A stretch of DNA of 64,000 bases from assembly GCA_041394605.1 (NCBI GenBank), contig JAWKHX010000018.1, positions 30,803-94,802 of the forward strand, read 5' to 3'. Every line of letters begins with the position of its first letter. The first letter of the stretch is position 1. The position numbers and the translations under genes are program-made. This stretch comes from UBA668 sp041394605. GTDB lineage: Bacteria; Actinomycetota; Acidimicrobiia; Acidimicrobiales; Ilumatobacteraceae. The notes under the pieces are model-generated. The model made no database searches, was not told the origin of the DNA, and saw only the letters and a program-made list of their open reading frames with translations. Shown here in pieces: positions 40,755 through 51,156 of this stretch.

Positions 40755-41646
40755 TCAGCGCTTCACCAGCGGGCTGGTCGCGTACCGCCTGCGGGCTCAT
40801 CACCCGCACGTTCATGTTCTCCATGATCGCCCGCGCCCGTTCCACGAGCATGTCGCGTTGGTGGCCAGCTGGCCGGGGCCGGCGTACAGGTTGTCCTCCA
40901 GGCCGACCCAGCGTGCCGCCGGCCAGCACCTTCCGCCACGAAGGGCAGCTGCGTAGCGGCTGATCGAGAACGCCGAGAACACGCAGTCGTTGGGCAGGTT
41001 ATTGACCATGGCCATGAACGTGGTGGGGTCGTCGGGCGCCCCGTAGGCAATGCCCATGCACAGCTGGATCATCACCGGGTCGTCCAGCAGGCCGTCGCGG
41101 ATCATCTCCTTCACCTGCACGAGGTGGCCGGTGTCGAACACCTCCAGTTCGGGCCGCACGCCGAGCGCCTGCACCTGGCGGGCCATCGACCGCAGCACGC
41201 CCGGGGTGTTGACCATGATGTAGTCGCCACCGCTGGCGAAGTTCATCGTGCCGCAGTCCAGCGTGCAGATCTCGGGAAGGATCCGGCGTACATGATCCAG
41301 CCGCTCGGTGGCGCCGGCCATGTCCGTGCCGTCGGGGTTGGGGGGCAGCACGTCCTCGTCGCCGCCCAGCACCAGGTCGCCACCCATGCCGGCCGTCAGG
41401 TTGACCACCACGTCCACGCCGGACTCGCGGATGCGGTCCACCGCTTCGGCGTAATACTCCGTGTTGCGGCTGCCCTTGCCCGTCTCGGGATCACGCACGT
41501 GGATGTGCACCCTGCAGCGCCGGCCTTCGCTGCCTCGATGGCCGGCGCTCGGCGATCTGCGCCGGCGTGACCGGTACGTGCGAAGTGCTTGGACGTGGTG
41601 CTTCGGCCCCGGTGATGGCGCAGGTGATGAGCGCGTCCCAATTCAT
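40755..41646 (-). pseudogene. BKACE-family beta-keto acid cleavage enzyme, probable dehydrocarnitine cleavage enzyme (multiple frameshifts)
   Basis: The reading alternates between frames: MNWDALITCAITGAEA, VPVTPAQIAE, AIEAAKAGAAG, then a long intact block from HIHVRDPETGKGSRNTEYYA through VDVVVNLTAGMGGDLVLGG to VGLEDNLYAGPGQLATNA and ERARAIMENMNVRVMSPQAV, ending LVKR. HIHVRDP carries the zinc-binding His pair of the DUF849/BKACE family. In carnitine catabolism the enzyme converts 3-dehydrocarnitine plus acetyl-CoA to betainyl-CoA plus acetoacetate. Position directly before carnitine dehydrogenase supports this. Length is normal (about 297 residues), so indels are probably errors. Confidence 0.8.
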
Positions 41647-41661
41647 GGGAGTCCCCAAGGT

Positions 41662-41683
41662 TTGTCTGGCCAAGTTGTCTGGC
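41662..41683. repeat. Direct repeat between the carnitine genes and the ABC transporter operon
   Basis: TTGTCTGGC occurs at 41662-41670 and 41675-41683, 13 bp apart. The first copy is followed by CAAG, giving a partial dyad. It sits just upstream of the BKACE start in the divergent control region. Confidence 0.4.
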
Positions 41684-41860
41684 AGATGACGTGGGTGGCG
41701 AGTGTGCCACTCCCGGTTGAAGCGACGTTACCGCCGGGTGTACGGCAGGTGGCGGCTGCGGAGTATTGCGGGTGGGCGGGCGGCAATTGCGTTGTCGGCA
41801 ACGGTGCGCCGACAAGCCTGCCCACGCAGGCGAGGCGTGCCGAACCGACAAGGGGAGACA

Positions 41861-43021
41861 ATGAGAATGCGTACCTCGAAGGGCGCCAAGCTCGTCGCCA
41901 TGCTGATCTCGGGCACGCTGGTGCTCGGTGCCTGCGGCGACGATGAGAAGGCTGCCGACACCACGGCAGCACCCACCACCGCCGGCGGTGGCGGCGGCGA
42001 CGACCCGCTGGCGGCCCCTGTACCAGGAGTGCCTGGACAATAGCGCCAAGGTCAACCTGATCGCCCTGCCCGACGAGTGGGCCAACTACAAGGGCATTCT
42101 CGCCGCCTTCGGCGAGAAGTATCCCGGCGTGGAGTACCCGGTGGCCAACCCCGACGCCTCGTCGGCCGACGAGATGAACGCCGTGGAGACGCTGAGTGGC
42201 CAGGCCGACATGCCCGACAACGTGGACGTCAGCCCGGCGATCGCCCAGGAGATGGTGGACAAGGGCCTGTTCGAGCCCTACACCCTCACCGTGGACAGCG
42301 AGGTCCCGGCCGGCCTGAAGGACGCCGACCACAACTGGTCCGCCGCCTACTACGGCATCATGGCGATCATCACCAACACGACGATCGTGCCCAACGCGCC
42401 GACCACGTTCGCCGACCTGGCGAAGCCCGAGTACAAGGGTCTCGTGTCGCTGAACGGCGACCCGCGTGAGTCCGGTGCCGCCTTCGCCGCCGTCATGGCC
42501 GCCAGCCTGGCCAACGGTGGCTCGACCGACGACATCATGCCCGGCATCAGTTCTTCGCCGACCTGCGAGAGCCTCCAGGCAGCCTCGGCGGCACCGACGT
42601 CACCAAGGGAGACCATGCTCTCCGGCGAGACGCCGATCGCCATCGACTGGAGCTACAACGTGCCCGGCCTGCGTGCCGACCTGGAGGACGCCGGCCTGAC
42701 GGTGGAGGTCAACTTCCCGAGCGATAGCATCTACGGTGGCTTCTACGGCCAGGGCGTCATCAAGAACAGCCCGCACCAGGCCTGCTCGAAGCTGTGGTTG
42801 GAGCACATCTTCAGCGACGGTGCCCTCGGCTACCTCGAGGGCGGCGCCGTGCCGGCCGCATCGACACCCTGGTGCAGGAAGGCGTGGTCACCGACGACGC
42901 TGAAGGCAACCTGCCCCCGGACGAGCTGCTCAGCCAGGTCAGCTTCCTGACCCCGAACCAGATTGCGGCCGCCAAGCAGGTGCTGGCCGACAGCTGGAAG
43001 CCGATGGTGCCGGACGCCTGA
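41861..43021 (+). pseudogene. ABC transporter extracellular solute-binding lipoprotein (frameshifts)
   Basis: A signal peptide ends in the lipobox LVLGAC with Cys25, followed by a flexible Asp/Thr/Gly-rich stretch. The mature domain continues after a shift near 42,020: CLDNSAKVNLIALPDEWANY, KGILAAFGEKYPGVEYPVAN, AYYGIMAIITNTTIVPNAPT, ETMLSGETPIAIDWSYNVPG. Further shifts lie near 42,560-42,600 and 42,855, and the end is DSWKPMVPDA. It is a family-1-type binding protein like those for iron, thiamine, phosphonate or polyamines. An AGGGGAG Shine-Dalgarno precedes the ATG. It heads a four-gene transport operon divergent from the carnitine genes, so a quaternary amine is a reasonable but unproven ligand. 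Confidence 0.78.
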
Positions 43022-43025
43022 GTTC

Positions 43026-43908
43026 GTGACTGCTCCTGCCACCGCAGCGACCAGTTCGCCGATGCTCCTGCTGTACAGCGTGGCTCGGCCTGGTGCCGTT
43101 CTTCGCCTTCCTGCTGCTGTTCCTGCTCATCCCTGCGGCGAGCATCTTCATCAACTCCTTCAAGAACGAGACCGGTGGCTTCTCGCTGGACTCGATGAGG
43201 GAGGCCTTCCAGGGTCAGAACTTCCAGGCGTTCTGGTTCTCGGTCAAGTTCTCCTTCGGGGCGGCGCTGGTGGGCGCCGTGCTCGGCACCGTGGTGGCCT
43301 ATGCCGCCGCGTCGGTCACCCGCCCGAAGTGGCTGCGCACCGTCGTCACGTCGTTCAGCGGCGTCGCCGCGAACATGGGCGGCCTGCCGCTGGCCTTCGC
43401 CTTCATCACCCTGCTCGGCGCCCGCGCCGGCGTGCTCACCAACGTGCTGAAGTGGTTCGGCTGGGACATCTACGCCAACGACTTCGATCTCGGCAACCCC
43501 ACCGGCCTGATCATCGTCTACTGCTACTTCAACATCCCGCTGATGGTGCTGGTCACCCTGCCGGCCATCGACGGCCTGAAGCAGTCCTGGCGGGAGGCCT
43601 GCGCCAACCTCGGCGGCACCACGTTCACCTACTGGCGGCGGATCGGCCTGCCGGTGCTGGCCCCGGCGCTGCTGGGTGGCCTGATGCTGCTGTTCGCCAA
43701 CTCGTTCAGCGCCTACGCCACCGCCCGCATCCTCACCGACAACTCCAAGATCGTGCCCATCCGCCTGGCGTTCTTCCTCGGTGGTGACGTGAAGGTCGGG
43801 GCGGACTCCGTCGGCTTCTCGCTGGCCTCGTGGATGATCATCATCACCGCCGTGTGCATGGCGTTCTACTGGCTCGCCAGGCGGCGGGCAGAACGGTGGA
43901 CGGCATGA
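43026..43908 (+). CDS. ABC transporter permease (one frameshift near the start)
   Basis: The GTG start 5 bp after the binding-protein stop reads TAPATAATSSPMLLLYS, then one extra G near 43,080 breaks the frame; removing it gives WLGLVPFFAFLLLFLLIPAA. Length is one over a multiple of three. About six membrane helices follow, with the permease EAA loop REACANLGGTTFTYWRRIGL that docks on the ATPase. It resembles the PotB/FbpB class. The stop overlaps the next permease start as ATGA. Confidence 0.85.
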
Positions 43909-44834
43909 TCCCCGAACCCGTCGCCCCGGTCCCGGAGGATCCGCCCACCGCGCCCACGGCGTTGGCCCCGAAGGCGGTCGGCCGCCCCAGCCGGCGTTGG
44001 GCCAACCTCATGCCGCTGCTGGTGCTGTCGATCACGGGGCTGTACTTCGTGGCCCCGCTGCTCACCCTGTTCCGCTACTCGCTGCAGAACGTGCCCGCCT
44101 TCCTGCTCGGCCGCGACACCCTGTTCAAGAACTGGTCGTTCGAGGCGTTCCGCACGTTCTTCGGGGAGGACCAGTTCTGGTCGGCGCTGACGTTGTCGTT
44201 CAAGCTCGCCGTCGGCACGGCCGTGCTCACCCTGGCGCTGCTGATCCCCACCACCGTGTGGGTCCACCTCAAGCTGCCCAAGGCACGCACGATGGTGGAG
44301 TTCTTCACAGTGCTGCCGTACATGATCCCGCCGATCGCGCTGGTGGCCGGCATCAAGCTGATCCAGCCGCACGTCCGCTGGTTCCTCAACTCCAACTACT
44401 CGCTGATCCCGTTCTACGTGGTGATGGCCCTGCCGTTCACGTTCCGCTCCATCGACGCGGGCATCCGGGCGCTGGACGTGCGCACCCTGGTGGACGCCTC
44501 GCGCAGCCTCGGCTGTGGATGGACGCAGACGCTGTGGCGGGTGCTGCTGCCCAATCTGCGCACCGCGATCATCTCGGCGTCGTTCCTGACGATGGCGGTG
44601 GTGTTCGGTGAGTTCACCCTGGCCAGCCTGCTGATCAAGCGCACTTTGCCCCTGTTCCAGCGGGAATACACGTCGCGCGAGCCCCAAGCGGGCTACGCCC
44701 TCAACTTGATGGTCCTCCTGGCCACCACGCTGCTGTTCGTGCTGCTCGGCGTGCTGACCAAGAAGCGCGACCGCAAGCACCGCACGTTCGCCCACCGCGC
44801 CGCCACCATGGCGCCGATCACAGAGCCGACATGA
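43905..44834 (+). CDS. ABC transporter permease
   Basis: This 309-residue permease has a Pro-rich cytoplasmic N-terminus of about 35 residues and six predicted membrane helices (LMPLLVLSITGLYFVAPLLT onward). Its EAA loop is DASRSLGCGWTQTLWRVLLP. It is of the PotC/FbpB class and pairs with the preceding permease. ATGA overlaps on both sides tie it to the neighbours. Confidence 0.9.
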   Translation: MIPEPVAPVPEDPPTAPTALAPKAVGRPSRRWANLMPLLVLSITGLYFVAPLLTLFRYSLQNVPAFLLGRDTLFKNWSFEAFRTFFGEDQFWSALTLSFKLAVGTAVLTLALLIPTTVWVHLKLPKARTMVEFFTVLPYMIPPIALVAGIKLIQPHVRWFLNSNYSLIPFYVVMALPFTFRSIDAGIRALDVRTLVDASRSLGCGWTQTLWRVLLPNLRTAIISASFLTMAVVFGEFTLASLLIKRTLPLFQREYTSREPQAGYALNLMVLLATTLLFVLLGVLTKKRDRKHRTFAHRAATMAPITEPT

Positions 44835-45874
44835 CGACACTCGACTACATCTCGATCCGCAAGACGTTCGGCCCCACGGTCGCCCTCGAGTCCTTCGACC
44901 TCGACGTCAAGGAGGGCGAGCTGATCACCCTCCTCGGCCCGTCCGGCTGCGGCAAGACGACGGCCCTGCGCATCACCGCCGGCTTCGAGTTCGCCGACTC
45001 GGGTGCGCTGCTGGTCGGCGGGGCGGACATCACCCGCACGCCGGCCCACCGGCGCAACATGGGCATGGTGTTCCAGAGCTACAGCCTGTTCCCGAACCTC
45101 ACCGTGGCCAACAACGTGGACTTCGGTCTGCGCACCCGCAAACAGGACAAGGTCACCCGACACCATCGCGTGGCCGAGATGCTGGAACTGGTGGAGCTGA
45201 CGCCGTACGCCGACCGGTACCCGCACCAGCTCTCCGGTGGCCAGCAGCAGCGTGTCGCGCTGGCCCGGGCGCTGGCGGTGCAGCCCCAGGTGCTCCTCCT
45301 CGACGAGCCGCTCAGCGCCCTCGATGCCAAGGTGCGCACGTCGCTGCGCGACGAGATCCGCCGCATCCAGACCGAGGTCGGCATCACCACCCTGTTCGTC
45401 ACCCACGACCAGGAGGAAGCGCTGGCCATCAGCGACCGGGTGTGCGTCATGTCCGCCGGCCGGGTGGAGCAGCTGGGCACGCCCACCGAGGTCTACCGCC
45501 GGCCGTCGACGGCCTTCGTCGCCCGCTTCGTGGGCACGATGAACGAGTTCCGCGCCGAGGTGGGCATGGGCGGCGAGGTCACCGTCGGTGGTCTGCGGGT
45601 GGACGTGCCGGCGATGTCGGCGCGGGCCGCCGGTTCCGCGGTGAACCTCCTCGTCCGCCCGGAGGACGTGCACCTGCAGGAGGACGGCCTGCCCGGTACC
45701 GTGGCGTCCGTGATCTTCCAGGGTTCCACGACGCTCGTCGGGATCCGCCTGGACGTCTTCGACCAGTTGGTCAGCGTGGATGTCGGCCAGGGCCGCGCCG
45801 ACGACCTCGCCGTCGGCGATCGGGTGCACATCGGGGTCGTCGGCGCCAACGCCGTGTGTGAGGACGCCGCCTGA
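44831..45874 (+). CDS. ABC transporter ATP-binding protein
   Basis: This 347-residue ATPase has Walker A GPSGCGKTTALRI, Q-loop MGMVFQSYSLFPNLT, signature LSGGQQQRVALARAL, Walker B VLLLDEPLSALDA and H-loop LFVTHDQEEAL, with a C-terminal TOBE domain (about 285-345). It is of the PotA/FbpC group. With the two permeases and lipoprotein it forms a complete importer. Its stop overlaps the candidate CTG start of the SDR gene. Confidence 0.92.
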   Translation: MTTLDYISIRKTFGPTVALESFDLDVKEGELITLLGPSGCGKTTALRITAGFEFADSGALLVGGADITRTPAHRRNMGMVFQSYSLFPNLTVANNVDFGLRTRKQDKVTRHHRVAEMLELVELTPYADRYPHQLSGGQQQRVALARALAVQPQVLLLDEPLSALDAKVRTSLRDEIRRIQTEVGITTLFVTHDQEEALAISDRVCVMSAGRVEQLGTPTEVYRRPSTAFVARFVGTMNEFRAEVGMGGEVTVGGLRVDVPAMSARAAGSAVNLLVRPEDVHLQEDGLPGTVASVIFQGSTTLVGIRLDVFDQLVSVDVGQGRADDLAVGDRVHIGVVGANAVCEDAA

Positions 45875-46616
45875 GCCAGCTCGCCGGTCGCAGGGCACTG
45901 GTCACCGGCGGCGCCGCGGGGATCGGCGCAGCGATCGCCGCAGCGCTCCGCGCCGACGGCGCCACCGTGATGGTGGTGGACCTGGACGCCTCGCTCATGC
46001 CCGACGTGGTGGCCGATGTCTCCGTGACCGCCGGCGTGGATCGGGTGTTCACCGAGGTCCGCGGCCGGATGGGTGGCTTGGACATCCTGGTCAACAACGT
46101 CGGTGTCGCCGGGCCGACCGCCCGTGTCGAGGACATGGACCCGGACGAGTTCGACCGCTGCGTGCAGGTCAACCTCGGCAGCGCGTTCCGCTGCACCCGC
46201 CTGGCGGTGCCCCTCCTGCGCGAGCGGGCCGGCGGCGCCATCGTCAACATCTCGTCGACCGCCGGCATCCTCGGCTACCCGCTGCGGTCGCCCTACGCGG
46301 CCGCGAAATGGGGCGTGATCGGGATGACCAAGGGGTGGGCGATGGAGCTCGGCCCGGAGGGCATCCGGGTCAACGCCATCGCCCCCGGCTCCGTCGGCGG
46401 GCCGCGCATCGACGGGGTCATCGAGCGTGAGGCGGCTCGGGCGTGGACCCGGCCGTCATCCGTGAGGGCTACGAACGCCAGGTGTCGATGCGCAGCTTCG
46501 TCGACGCCGCCGACATCGGGGCCGCGGCCGTCTGGCTGTGCAGCCCTGCGGCGAGGTTCGTGCACGGGCAGGTGCTGGCCGTCGACGGCCACACCGAGAC
46601 CCTGGCGACGATCTGA
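45871..46616 (+). CDS. Short-chain dehydrogenase/reductase (CTG start, one frameshift)
   Basis: The product of about 248 residues has the SDR cofactor motif LVTGGAAGIGAAIAAAL, VVDLD with the Asp that favours NAD(H), LVNNVGVAG, the catalytic Ser in IVNISSTAGI and Tyr-x3-Lys in SPYAAAKWGV. The frame has no ATG, GTG or TTG before the Rossmann motif; the only sensible start is CTG, overlapping the ATPase stop as CTGA. One base is missing near 46,437; adding it gives GVDPAVIREGYERQVSMRSF. Substrate unknown; it may oxidise a carnitine- or choline-derived alcohol. Confidence 0.8.
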
Positions 46617-46623
46617 GCCGGTC

Positions 46624-47096
46624 TCAGCCGGCGGCGATCTCCTCCGCGGTGCGTTGCACGGCAGTGACGATCTTGGCGTAGCCCGTGCACCGGCACAGGT
46701 TGCCGCTGAGCCCGATGCGCACGTCCTCCTCGGACGGGTTCGGGGTGCGGGCCAGCAGCGCCGTGGCCGACATCAGCATGCCCGGGGTGCAGAACCCGCA
46801 CTGGACCCCACCCGTCTCCAGCAGGTTGCGCTGCAGGATGTTGAGGGCGTCGCCGTCGGCCAGGCCCTCCACGGTGGTGATGGCCCGCCCTGCGCCTGCG
46901 CTGCCAGGTAGCTGCACGAGTTCACCGGCTGCCCGTCGAGCAGCACCATGCAGGCGCCGCACTCGCAGTCGTCGCAGCCCTCCTTGGTGCCGGTGAGGCC
47001 GATCTCGGTGCGGATCACGCTGAGCAGGTTGCGGCCCTGGTCGATGGTGACGGGGTAGTCCACCCCGTTGACGGTGAGGGTGACGTCGATGCTCAT
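46624..47096 (-). CDS. Molybdenum hydroxylase [2Fe-2S] small subunit (one frameshift)
   Basis: The first [2Fe-2S] domain has TKEGCDDCECGACMVLLDG, then NSC; the second has QCGFCTPGMLMSA and GNLCRCTGYAKIV. This is the iron-sulfur subunit of xanthine-dehydrogenase-family enzymes. One C is missing near 46,887 (AAQAQG then RAITTVEGLAD). The inferred product is about 157 residues, normal for the family. It is last in an L-M-S order operon with ATGA overlaps. Confidence 0.88.
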
Positions 47097-47982
47097 CGTG
47101 CGGCTCCGATGCCGGTGGTGCGGTTGAGGGGGGTGGGGATGGCGTCGCCGGCGGCCCGGGCGGCTGCCGCGGTGACGGCCCGGCGGGCCATGACGGCCAC
47201 GGTGTGGCGGCGGTACTCCTCGCTGGCCCGCACGTCGCTGATCGGCGTCGAATGGGCGGTGGCGAACGCGGCGGCCTGGGCGGCGGCGTCCTCCACGCTG
47301 GCGGCCGTCGAGCCCTGGGCCCGCCCGAACAGGATGGTCGGGGCGACGGCGCTGAGTCGATGGAGAGGGCGGTGACGTTGCCGTCGTCGTCCAGGTTGAC
47401 GGCCGCGGCGGCACCGACGACGGCGATCTCCATCGCCCGCCGGTACTCGAGGCGCAGGTAGGCGCTGCCGGACCGCGGCGCCGGCCGGGGATGTGGACGG
47501 CGACGCACAGCTCGTCCGCCGCCGCCTGGGTGCGGCCGGGGCCGGTCCACAGGTCCTTCAGCGGGAACCGGCGGGTGCTGCCCGCACCGACTGGAGCTCC
47601 ACCTCGGCGCCCAGGGCACACAGCGGGGCCCCGGTGTCCATCGCCGGGCTGGCGTTCATCAGGTTGCCGCCGATCGTGCCGACGTTGCGGGTGGCCGGCG
47701 AGCCGACCAGTGCGCTGGCGTCGGCCAGGCCCGCGTACACGGTGGTGAGGCGGGTGGGTCTCCACGTCGTGGTGGGTGGCGAGCGCTCCGATGGTGACCC
47801 CGTCGGCGGTCTCGGTGATGTGGCGCAGCTCGGCGATGCGGTCGATGGCGACGAGGTCGTCCGGCAGGGGCGCCTTGCCGTGGCGGGCGCCGACGACGAG
47901 GTCGCTGCCCCCGGCCACCGGGCGGGCGCCGGCAGCTAGCAGCGAGGGCGTCGCCGAGGCTGGTGGCGATGGTGAAGCTCAT
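47093..47982 (-). pseudogene. Molybdenum hydroxylase FAD-binding medium subunit (multiple frameshifts)
   Basis: Pieces in successive frames match the FAD subunit: MSFTIATSLGDALA, ARPVAGGSDLVVGARHGKAP, LVAIDRIAELRHITETADGV, ADASALVGSPATRNVGTIGG (the TxGG FAD motif) and NLMNASPAMDTGAPLCALGA, then LEYRRAMEIAVVGAAAAVNL and VRASEEYRRHTVAVMARRAV. The total of about 296 codons is normal, so the shifts are probably errors. It carries electrons between FAD and the small subunit's clusters. ATGA overlaps both neighbours. Confidence 0.8.
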
Positions 47983-50266
47983 TCCGCCACCTCCGCATCG
48001 GCGTCGCGCATGGCCGTCCAGACCCGCTCGGCGGTCATCGGCAGCTGCCGGACCGGGGCGCCGACCAGCTGCCAGGGCGTTGGCGATGGCCGCAGCCGTG
48101 GCCACGTTCGGTGCCTCGGCCAGGCCCTTGGCGCCCGCGGGCCGGCGTCGGGGTGGCGATCTCCACGAAGTGGATGTCCACCGGCGGGGCGTCGGCGCAG
48201 GTCTGCAGCTTGTACTCCAGCAGGGCGGCGTTGCGCTGGTTGCCGGTGTCGTCGTAGCGGGTGCCTTCGGTGAGCGCCTGCCCGATGCCCATCATCACGG
48301 CACCCTCCACCTGACCCTGGGCGCCGACCGGGTTGATGATCGTGCCCGAGTCGTGGGCCGCGCTGACGTGGACCACGCGGGCGACGCCGGTGTCCCGGTC
48401 CAGCTTGACGCGCACGGCGTGGCAGCTGAACTGCGGGGCCACCCAGGCGGCCATGCCGATGTCGCCGACGCAGGTGGACCCCTGCAACGCCGGCGGCCCG
48501 GGCGGCGCCCCGGAGCCGTGGCCGATCAGCAGTTCACCGCCGGCGGCGATGCCGGCGAGCTCGGCGATGCTGACGGACTTCGACGGGGTCCCGGCCACCG
48601 AGGCCGCACCGTCGGCGAGCACGATGTCCGCGGGGGAGGCCTCCAGCTGATCGGCGGCCAGCTGCTTGAGCTGCTCGGCCACCTGGCCGGCGGCGGCCAC
48701 CACGGCTCGCCCGTTGTTGAACAGGGTCTGCGAGCCGGTGGCGCCCATGTCGTACGGGGCGACGCTGGTGTCCTGGTAGACCAGCTCGAAGTCCTCCGGG
48801 TTCATGCCCAGTTCCTCGGCCGCCAGGATGCGCAGGGTCATCACGGCGCCGGTTCCGCACTCCTGCGCACCCGTGATGACCTGGCCGGTGCCATCGCCGT
48901 CGATCTTCACGTAGGCGCCGCTGGGCACGGAGAAGCTCGGCCACCAGCCGATGGCCACCCCGATGGCTTCGTCGTCGGGCAGGTCCTGCCCGTAGCCGGC
49001 GGCGTTGGTGGCGGCCTCGATGCACTGCTGCAGCCCGATCTCGCCGTACACCTGGCCGCTCGGCCCCTCCACGCCGGTGTCCACGGCGTTCTTGCGGCGG
49101 AACTCCACGGGGTCCATGCCGATCGCCTTCGCCACCTCGTCGGTGTGGCTCTCCACCGCCCAGCAGGTCTGCGGGGCGGTTGGCGCCCGCACGGAGCCGG
49201 ACGGCTGGTGGTTGGTGTACGCCAGGTGGGCCTCGGCCAGCACGTGGGGGATGCGGTACGGCCCGAGCGAGTGCATGGCCGCGATCTGGGGGAAGAACCC
49301 GCTGTCCGCCGTGTAGGCGCCGTTGTCGATGGCCAGCCAGGTGCGCCGGGCGGTGATGGTGCCGTCGGCCTTCACCCCGGTCTCCAATTCGTAGACGATG
49401 CCTTCTCGGCGGCGGTCCGGCGCCAGGAACTCCTCCCGCCGGCTGAACACCAGCTTCACCGGCCGCTTGGCGGCACGGGCCAGCGCGGCCACGTGCGCCT
49501 CATAGTGGAACCCGCACTTGCCGCCGAACCCGCCGCCCAGGTGGGGCACGATGATCCGCACCCGGCTGGCCGGCAGTTCCAGCGTCTCGCACACGCCGGC
49601 GCGGGCGTCGAACGGCACCTGGGTGCTGGACCAGATGGTGACCTTGTTGCCCTCCCACTGGGCGACCACGGCGCGGGGCTCGATGGGCGCGGCGTGGCAC
49701 CCATCCGCCACGTAGCGGCTCTTCACCACCACGTCGGCCTCGGCCATGCCGGCCTCCACGTCGCCCTTGGCGATGCTGCTGAACGAGGCGTCATTGCCGT
49801 TGCGCACCAGCACGCCGGCGGCGCCATACCCCTCCCAGCCCTCGTGCACCAGCGGCGCGTCGTCGGCCAGGGCGGCCTCCACGTCGGTGACCGCGGGCAG
49901 CGGCTGGTACTCCACGACGATGGCGTCGAGCGCCCGCTGCGCCGTGGCGGCGTCCACCGCGGCCACGGCGGCCAACACTTCGCCCTCGTAGCGCACCACG
50001 TCGCGGGCGAACAGGGTGCGGTCCTGCACGAAACCGCCGTAGCGGACGTCGGGCACGTCGTCGGCGGTGAGCACGGCGAACACGCCGGGGATCTGCCGGG
50101 CGGCGGAGACGTCCAGGCGGGTGATGCGGGCGCTGCTGACGTCCGCGTAGCGGAACTTGGCCGTGAGCATGCCGGTGAGTGTGAGGTCGGCGGTGTAGCG
50201 GCCGCTGCCGGTGACCTTGTCGGGGCCGTCGGCGCGGACGAAGCGGGGTGTGGTCGCGGTATTCAT
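47979..50266 (-). CDS. Molybdenum hydroxylase large (molybdopterin) subunit (frameshifts at 3' end)
   Basis: This protein of about 762 residues begins RFVRADGPDKVTGSGRYTAD and has the molybdopterin signatures HLGGGFGGKCGFHYEAHVAA, GAQECGTGAVMTL and SAAHDSGTIINPVGAQGQVE. The catalytic Glu motif GAKGLAEAPNV lies past two indels at about 48,060-48,150. The AYxCSFR loop of form-I CO dehydrogenase is absent (VRAPTAPQTCWAVESHTD instead), so it is another hydroxylase type. Substrate unknown. A GAGGAG Shine-Dalgarno precedes the ATG. It heads the L-M-S operon and faces the island's transporter genes. Confidence 0.88.
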
Positions 50267-50295
50267 GATCTCCTCGTCGTCGCCATGATGGCAGA

Positions 50296-51156
50296 TCAGG
50301 TGGCCATGCCTGCCAGGCCCCCGTCGTCGGCGCCCTGCCGGCGGCTGATGGCCCGCAGGATCAGCGCCGCACCGCCCACGGCCGTGAGGGTCAGCAGCGT
50401 CATCACCGTGGCCAGCGCGTTCAGCGCGGGTGTGGAGCCGGCCCGCGATGCGGAGTAGATCTTGATCGGCACGGTCTCGGTGGACTCGCCGGTGGACAGG
50501 AACGACGAGATCACGAAGTCGTCGACGGAGGTGGCGAACACCACCATGCCGGCGGCGAAGATGGCCGGCGCCAGCAGGGGCAGCAGTACCAGACGGATCG
50601 CCTGCCACCGGGAGGCCCCCAGGTCGCGCGCCGCCTCCTCGTACTGGCCGCCGATGGCCGACAACCGCCCGCGCACGATCACCACCACGAACGACACGGT
50701 GAAGGTGATGTGGCCGAGCACCTGGCGGGTGAGCCCACCGGGCACGTCGGTGTACAACTGGGAGAAGACGAGGAACAGCGACACGCCGAACACGATCTCG
50801 GGGGTCACGATCGGCACCAGCATCAGCCCGTTGGCCGCGGACGACGTGCGCCCCCGCCAGCGGTGCAGGCCGATGGCCATGGCCACGCCGAGCGGTGTGG
50901 CGAACAGCACGGTCATTCCCGCCAGTTCCAGCGTGTTGATCATCGCCGTGTGCAGCGAGTCGTCGTGGAACAGCGACGCGTTGGCATCACCCCAGTACCA
51001 GCGCCAGGACATCGGCTGGAAGGTCGACCGGCTCTTGCCGTCGTTCAGCGAGATGCGTGCGGCCACGAGCACCGGCACCAGCGACCAAAGGACGTACAAC
51101 CAGGTGATGACTGCCAGGGCCGGGGCGCCGCGCCGGTTCCGCCAGCGCCGCCTCAT
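50296..51156 (-). CDS. potC: ABC transporter permease, PotC-like
   Basis: This 286-residue permease has a basic N-terminus (MRRRWRNRRGAPALAVITWL), about six membrane helices and the EAA loop EAARDLGASRWQAIRLVLLP. VDDFVISSFLSTG is typical of polyamine permease C subunits. It overlaps the PotB-like gene as ATGA and ends 29 bp before the molybdenum hydroxylase start. Confidence 0.88.
   Translation of the reverse strand: MRRRWRNRRGAPALAVITWLYVLWSLVPVLVAARISLNDGKSRSTFQPMSWRWYWGDANASLFHDDSLHTAMINTLELAGMTVLFATPLGVAMAIGLHRWRGRTSSAANGLMLVPIVTPEIVFGVSLFLVFSQLYTDVPGGLTRQVLGHITFTVSFVVVIVRGRLSAIGGQYEEAARDLGASRWQAIRLVLLPLLAPAIFAAGMVVFATSVDDFVISSFLSTGESTETVPIKIYSASRAGSTPALNALATVMTLLTLTAVGGAALILRAISRRQGADDGGLAGMAT

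Noticed and set aside
46624..50266. Aerobic CO dehydrogenase (coxMSL)
   Set aside because: The form-I active-site loop AYxCSFR is absent from the large subunit; gene order L-M-S also differs from coxMSL.
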